Shown one piece after another: positions 61,092 to 64,000 of a stretch of DNA of 64,000 bases (its first letter is position 1; each line of letters begins with the position of its first letter). This stretch comes from DATBLE01 sp050258035 (GTDB lineage: Bacteria; Actinomycetota; Thermoleophilia; Gaiellales; Gaiellaceae). The DNA is taken from the NCBI GenBank assembly GCA_050258035.1, contig JBLMYA010000082.1:12462-76461 (forward strand), given 5' to 3'. Below the pieces are notes generated by a model. The model worked only from the letters and a program-made list of their open reading frames with translations. It did no database searches and was not told the origin of the DNA. A program made the translations under genes and the position numbers.

Positions 61092-61996
61092 CACGGGGCG
61101 GTCGCCCCCTCCTTCAGCCGCCCGTCGCCGTCGAGGTAGTCCCGCCAGGAGCGCTTCGGCTCCCAGTCCAGGAGGCGCCGGGCTTTGGAGCAGTCGACCG
61201 CGGAGGCATCCGGCCGGTCGAGCGACCGCAGCTCGACTCTGGTCGCGCCGTGGTAGCGCCTCACGATCTCCTCGAGCGGATGGCCGCCGATCGTGTCCGG
61301 CGACGCGACGTAGAAGACCTCGTGACCGGGCAGGTCGGACTCGACCGCGAGCACCGTCGCCTCGCACAGGTCGTACACATCGACATACGAGCAGAAGTTG
61401 CCGATCAGCACCGAAGGGTCCCGTACGATCGGGCCTAGATTGCGCTCGTAGCTGTCGAGGTCCTGGACCCAGCAGGGCCGAATCGAGATCGTCGCGATAT
61501 CCGCCCGCTCCGGCGCCCGCTCCATCAGCAGCTCGCCGAACCACTTCGCCGTCGCGTATGAGTCCTGCGGCCGTAGAGAGTGTTGCTCGTCGATCGGCAG
61601 GTAGTCCGGCTCGAACGGCCGGTGGGCAAAGATGAAGCCCGGCGCCGTCTCACTGGAGAAGTTGACGAAGCGGCGCACGCCGGCCGCGATCGACGCCTCT
61701 AGCACGTTGAACGTCGACAGCAGGTTGTTCCCGAAGACGACGCTGGGTGCGTGGTGGAGCGGCTGCGGGATCGCCGCGGTATGGGCGACCGCGTCACAAC
61801 CGCGCACGAGCGCGTCGACGGAGCCGACGTCGGTCAGGTCAACCTGCCAGTAGTCCTCCGCCTGCGAGGGGTCCTCGAGCCGGTCCCACGTCGGCCGCGT
61901 GATGTCGGTCGCGCGCACGTCGTGCCCTGCCCGCATCAGCGCCGGGACGAGGGCACGGCCGACCTTCCCGTGCGCGCCGGTGACGAGGACCTTCAC
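61088..61996 (-). CDS. NAD-dependent epimerase/uronate-dehydrogenase-like protein
   Basis: A 302-residue extended SDR: VLVTGAHGKVGRALVPALMRAGHDVRATD at the N-terminus, Asp in QVDLTDVGSV, FSSETAPG (Ser) and Tyr/Lys in DSYATAKWFGELL. The sequence resembles uronate dehydrogenases and UDP-glucose 4-epimerase-like enzymes that work on free sugars or sugar acids, which fits the dehydratase next door. GTG 61996 overlaps the dehydratase stop (GTGA), so the start is fixed by the coupling even though the frame stays open upstream. Confidence 0.88.
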   Translation of the reverse strand: MKVLVTGAHGKVGRALVPALMRAGHDVRATDITRPTWDRLEDPSQAEDYWQVDLTDVGSVDALVRGCDAVAHTAAIPQPLHHAPSVVFGNNLLSTFNVLEASIAAGVRRFVNFSSETAPGFIFAHRPFEPDYLPIDEQHSLRPQDSYATAKWFGELLMERAPERADIATISIRPCWVQDLDSYERNLGPIVRDPSVLIGNFCSYVDVYDLCEATVLAVESDLPGHEVFYVASPDTIGGHPLEEIVRRYHGATRVELRSLDRPDASAVDCSKARRLLDWEPKRSWRDYLDGDGRLKEGATAPW

Positions 61997-63747
61997 AGGT
62001 ACGTGACCGCATCGGCGACGACCGGTGAGCGACCGCGGAGGAAGTCGAAGTCGCACCCCTCGTTCGCCTGGAGGACGTGGTCCTCGTACAGCCGCCGGTA
62101 ACCGCGCTTGTCCTTGCGCTCGGGTGGCTCCCACGCGTCGCGCCGCCGGGCCAGCTCCTGCTCCTCGACGAGCAGGTCGAGGCGCCGCTCCTCGACGTCG
62201 AGACGGATCCGGTCGCCGGTCTCGACGAGCGCTAGCGGGCCGCCGATGGCCGATTCCGGGGCGACGTGGAGCACGACGGCACCGTACGAGGTTCCGCTCA
62301 TGCGTGCATCCGAGAGCCGCAGAAGGTCGGTGACGCCCCGCTTCAGGAGCTTGGCCGGGATCGGCAGGTGGCCCCACTCCGGCATCCCCGGCGCGCCGAC
62401 CGGGCCGCCGTTCCGCAGCACCATCACCGAGTCCTCGTCGACGTCGAGGGAGTCGTCGTCGACCCGCGCGGCGAGATCGTGGATGTCCTCGAAGACGACC
62501 GCCGGCCCCTCGTGCCGGAGCAGCCGAGGGTCGGCGGCCGAGATCTTCATCACCGCACCGTCGGGACAGAGGGAGCCGCGTAGGACGACCAGGCTGCCGC
62601 CCGCGTCGAGCGGGTCATCGGCGAGACGGATGACATCTCCGTCGACGATCTCGGTGGGTGACTCGGCGAGGTTCTCTCCGAGCGTCCGGCCGGTCACCGT
62701 CATTGCGTCGAGGTCGAGCAGCTCGGCGATCTGCGCCATCACCGCCGGCAGTCCGCCCGCGTAATAGAAGTCCTCCATCAGGTGCTCTCCCGCAGGCTTG
62801 AGGTTGACGAGCCACGGCGTCGAGCGGCAGAGGTCGTCGAAGAGGTCGAGCGGCAGCTCGACGCCGACACGGCCGGCGTAAGCGATCAGATGCAGGATCG
62901 CGTTCGTCGATCCCGAGATCGCGTGCAGGACCCGGATCGCGTTCTCGAAGGCTGCGCGGGTGAGAATGTCGGACGGCCGCACGTCCCGCTCCACGATCTC
63001 GACGATCTGCCGACCCGCGGATTCCGCGACCTGGGCACGTCGCGAGTCGACGGCCGGAATCGCCGCCGCGCCTGGCAGCGTCAGCCCGAGCGCCTCGGTC
63101 ACGCAGGCCATCGTCGAGGCAGTGCCCATCGTCATGCAGTGCCCGTTCGAGCGCGACATCGCGTTCTCGATCTCCTCGAACTCGACCTCGGTGATCCGCC
63201 CCGCTCGCAGCTCCTCGTGGTAGTGCCAGCAGTCGGAGCACGAGCCGAGCTCCCGTCCGCGCCAGTGCCCGTTCAGCATCGGGCCGCCGGTGACGACGAT
63301 CGCCGGCACGTTTGCGCTCGCCGCCCCCATGATCGACGCCGGGTTCGTCTTGTCGCAGCCGGTGAGGAGGACGACGCCGTCGAGCGGGTACGAGCGAATC
63401 GACTCCTCGACGTCCATCGCCATCAGGTTCCGGTAGAGCATTGTCGTCGGCTTCATCAGCGACTCGCCGAGGGAGATCACGGGAAACTCCACCGGGAAGC
63501 CGCCTGCCTGGAGAACGCCCCGCTTCACCGCCTGGGCAAGGCCGCGCAGATGCAAGTTGCAGTTGACGAGCTCGCTCCAGCTGTTGCAGATGCCGATCAC
63601 CGGCCGCCCGCGGAAAGCCTCGTTGGTCACCCCGGTCGACTTCAGCCACGAGCGGTGCAGAAAGCCGTCGAGGTCACGTCGGTCGAACCACTCGCTCGAG
63701 CGGCGCCGGTCGCCTGTGCCGAAGCTACCGTTCCGAATCGTTGCCAC
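61993..63747 (-). CDS. IlvD/Edd-family dehydratase (sugar-acid/dihydroxy-acid)
   Basis: A 584-residue iron-sulfur dehydratase. CDKTNPASIMGAASANVPAIVVTGG is the family's first Cys signature, GSCSDCWHYHEE and NGHCMTMGTASTMACVTEALG carry the other cluster cysteines, and GRTLGENL and SDARMSGTSYGAVVLHVAPE the C-terminal part. The GSCSDCWHYHEE and SLGESLMKPT patterns suit the pentonate/aldonate branch (L-arabonate, D-xylonate dehydratase) rather than IlvD for branched amino acids, as does the operon with epimerase and AKR genes. GTG 63747 is chosen because GGGAGGAGC lies just upstream. It heads the operon. Confidence 0.9.
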   Translation of the reverse strand: MATIRNGSFGTGDRRRSSEWFDRRDLDGFLHRSWLKSTGVTNEAFRGRPVIGICNSWSELVNCNLHLRGLAQAVKRGVLQAGGFPVEFPVISLGESLMKPTTMLYRNLMAMDVEESIRSYPLDGVVLLTGCDKTNPASIMGAASANVPAIVVTGGPMLNGHWRGRELGSCSDCWHYHEELRAGRITEVEFEEIENAMSRSNGHCMTMGTASTMACVTEALGLTLPGAAAIPAVDSRRAQVAESAGRQIVEIVERDVRPSDILTRAAFENAIRVLHAISGSTNAILHLIAYAGRVGVELPLDLFDDLCRSTPWLVNLKPAGEHLMEDFYYAGGLPAVMAQIAELLDLDAMTVTGRTLGENLAESPTEIVDGDVIRLADDPLDAGGSLVVLRGSLCPDGAVMKISAADPRLLRHEGPAVVFEDIHDLAARVDDDSLDVDEDSVMVLRNGGPVGAPGMPEWGHLPIPAKLLKRGVTDLLRLSDARMSGTSYGAVVLHVAPESAIGGPLALVETGDRIRLDVEERRLDLLVEEQELARRRDAWEPPERKDKRGYRRLYEDHVLQANEGCDFDFLRGRSPVVADAVTYL

Positions 63748-63766
63748 CTCGCTCCTCCCTTCGAAC

Positions 63767-63844
63767 GTGACCGAGATCGCCGACGGCATCCGCCGGATCG
63801 AGAGCGACCTCGGGCCACGCTTCATGTGCCAGTACGTCGTCGCA
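63767..63844 (+). pseudogene. Remnant of metallo-beta-lactamase-fold hydrolase N-terminus
   Basis: On the plus strand a GTG opens VTEIADGIRRIESDLGPRFMCQYVVA, close to the start of MBL-fold hydrolases (the usual continuation is a strand plus LLVDTG and the HxHxDH site). After 26 residues the frame turns into unrelated basic sequence and no HxHxDH follows. It overlaps the promoter region of the dehydratase gene, so it is best read as the stub left by a deletion. Confidence 0.4.
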
Positions 63845-64000
63845 ATTCGTTTTCCCGAAGCGCGAGTACGCCCGAAGTATCGCGCCCGCGCCGATGGACC
63901 CGAGACCGGCGGTTGAGGTCTTGACCCTGAGTCTGGCGGCGCGCACGGTGAGAGGAGGGAGAGGGGAGAGCGGGAGGCTGAGACGCCCGTCGACAGCCAG

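Overview
The window is GC-rich, dense bacterial chromosome (no rRNA, recognisable tRNA, CRISPR array or insertion sequence seen). The following point to an actinobacterium-like host, possibly the Thermoleophilia/Gaiellales side of the phylum: frequent GTG/TTG starts, several starts lying 5-8 nt after a TANNNT -10 box (leaderless pattern), many Ser/Thr protein kinases and FHA domains, and kinase-NTPase-TPR giants. This placement is an inference from style, not from a marker gene.

Layout. 0-8.6 kb: a sugar/sugar-acid uptake and catabolism locus. A minus-strand operon encodes a binding protein, an RbsA-type ATPase, two RbsC-type permeases, a cyclase-family hydrolase and the start of an enolase-superfamily enzyme. 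It is divergent from a fused RraA-cyclase gene and an FMN 2-hydroxyacid oxidase, which is followed by a gene scar. 8.6-13.4 kb: SDR, carboxymuconolactone-decarboxylase-like protein, an isochorismatase-fold protein without its catalytic triad, a methyltransferase and two overlapping TenA-family genes. 13.5-23.5 kb: redox and hydrolase genes, including a GMC oxidoreductase fused to an alpha/beta hydrolase with a Cys nucleophile, a second such hydrolase, two FAD enzymes and a cupin. 23.5-31.7 kb: secreted HAF-repeat protein, anchored NTF2-like protein, SRPBCC, epimerase, a three-FHA-domain MFS transporter, GFA-type zinc protein and an SDR.

31.8-40 kb and 52-59 kb are two signalling islands. They hold two kinase-NTPase-TPR proteins, a transmembrane kinase with a six-cysteine ectodomain, an FHA-adenylate cyclase-NTPase protein, an amidohydrolase-kinase fusion and an FHA-PLP-enzyme fusion. 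With the FHA-MFS protein this makes a set in which phosphothreonine-writing and -reading modules are attached to transport and metabolic enzymes.

41.4-48.8 kb between them is the most striking locus: a divergent gene set for bacillithiol-type low-molecular-weight thiol synthesis (BshA, BshB1, BshC). BshC is fused to an N-terminal SAM methyltransferase, suggesting an N-methyl-bacillithiol-like product, and is followed by a giant PIG-L protein ending in a cyclic-nucleotide-binding domain. Actinobacteria typically use mycothiol, so this locus deserves attention. 48.9-52.2 kb is a two-gene operon of a B12-type radical SAM enzyme and an atypical P450. 60-63.8 kb is a second sugar-acid operon (IlvD/Edd dehydratase, NAD-dependent epimerase/uronate-dehydrogenase-like protein, aldo-keto reductase), with a metallo-beta-lactamase-fold gene remnant upstream.
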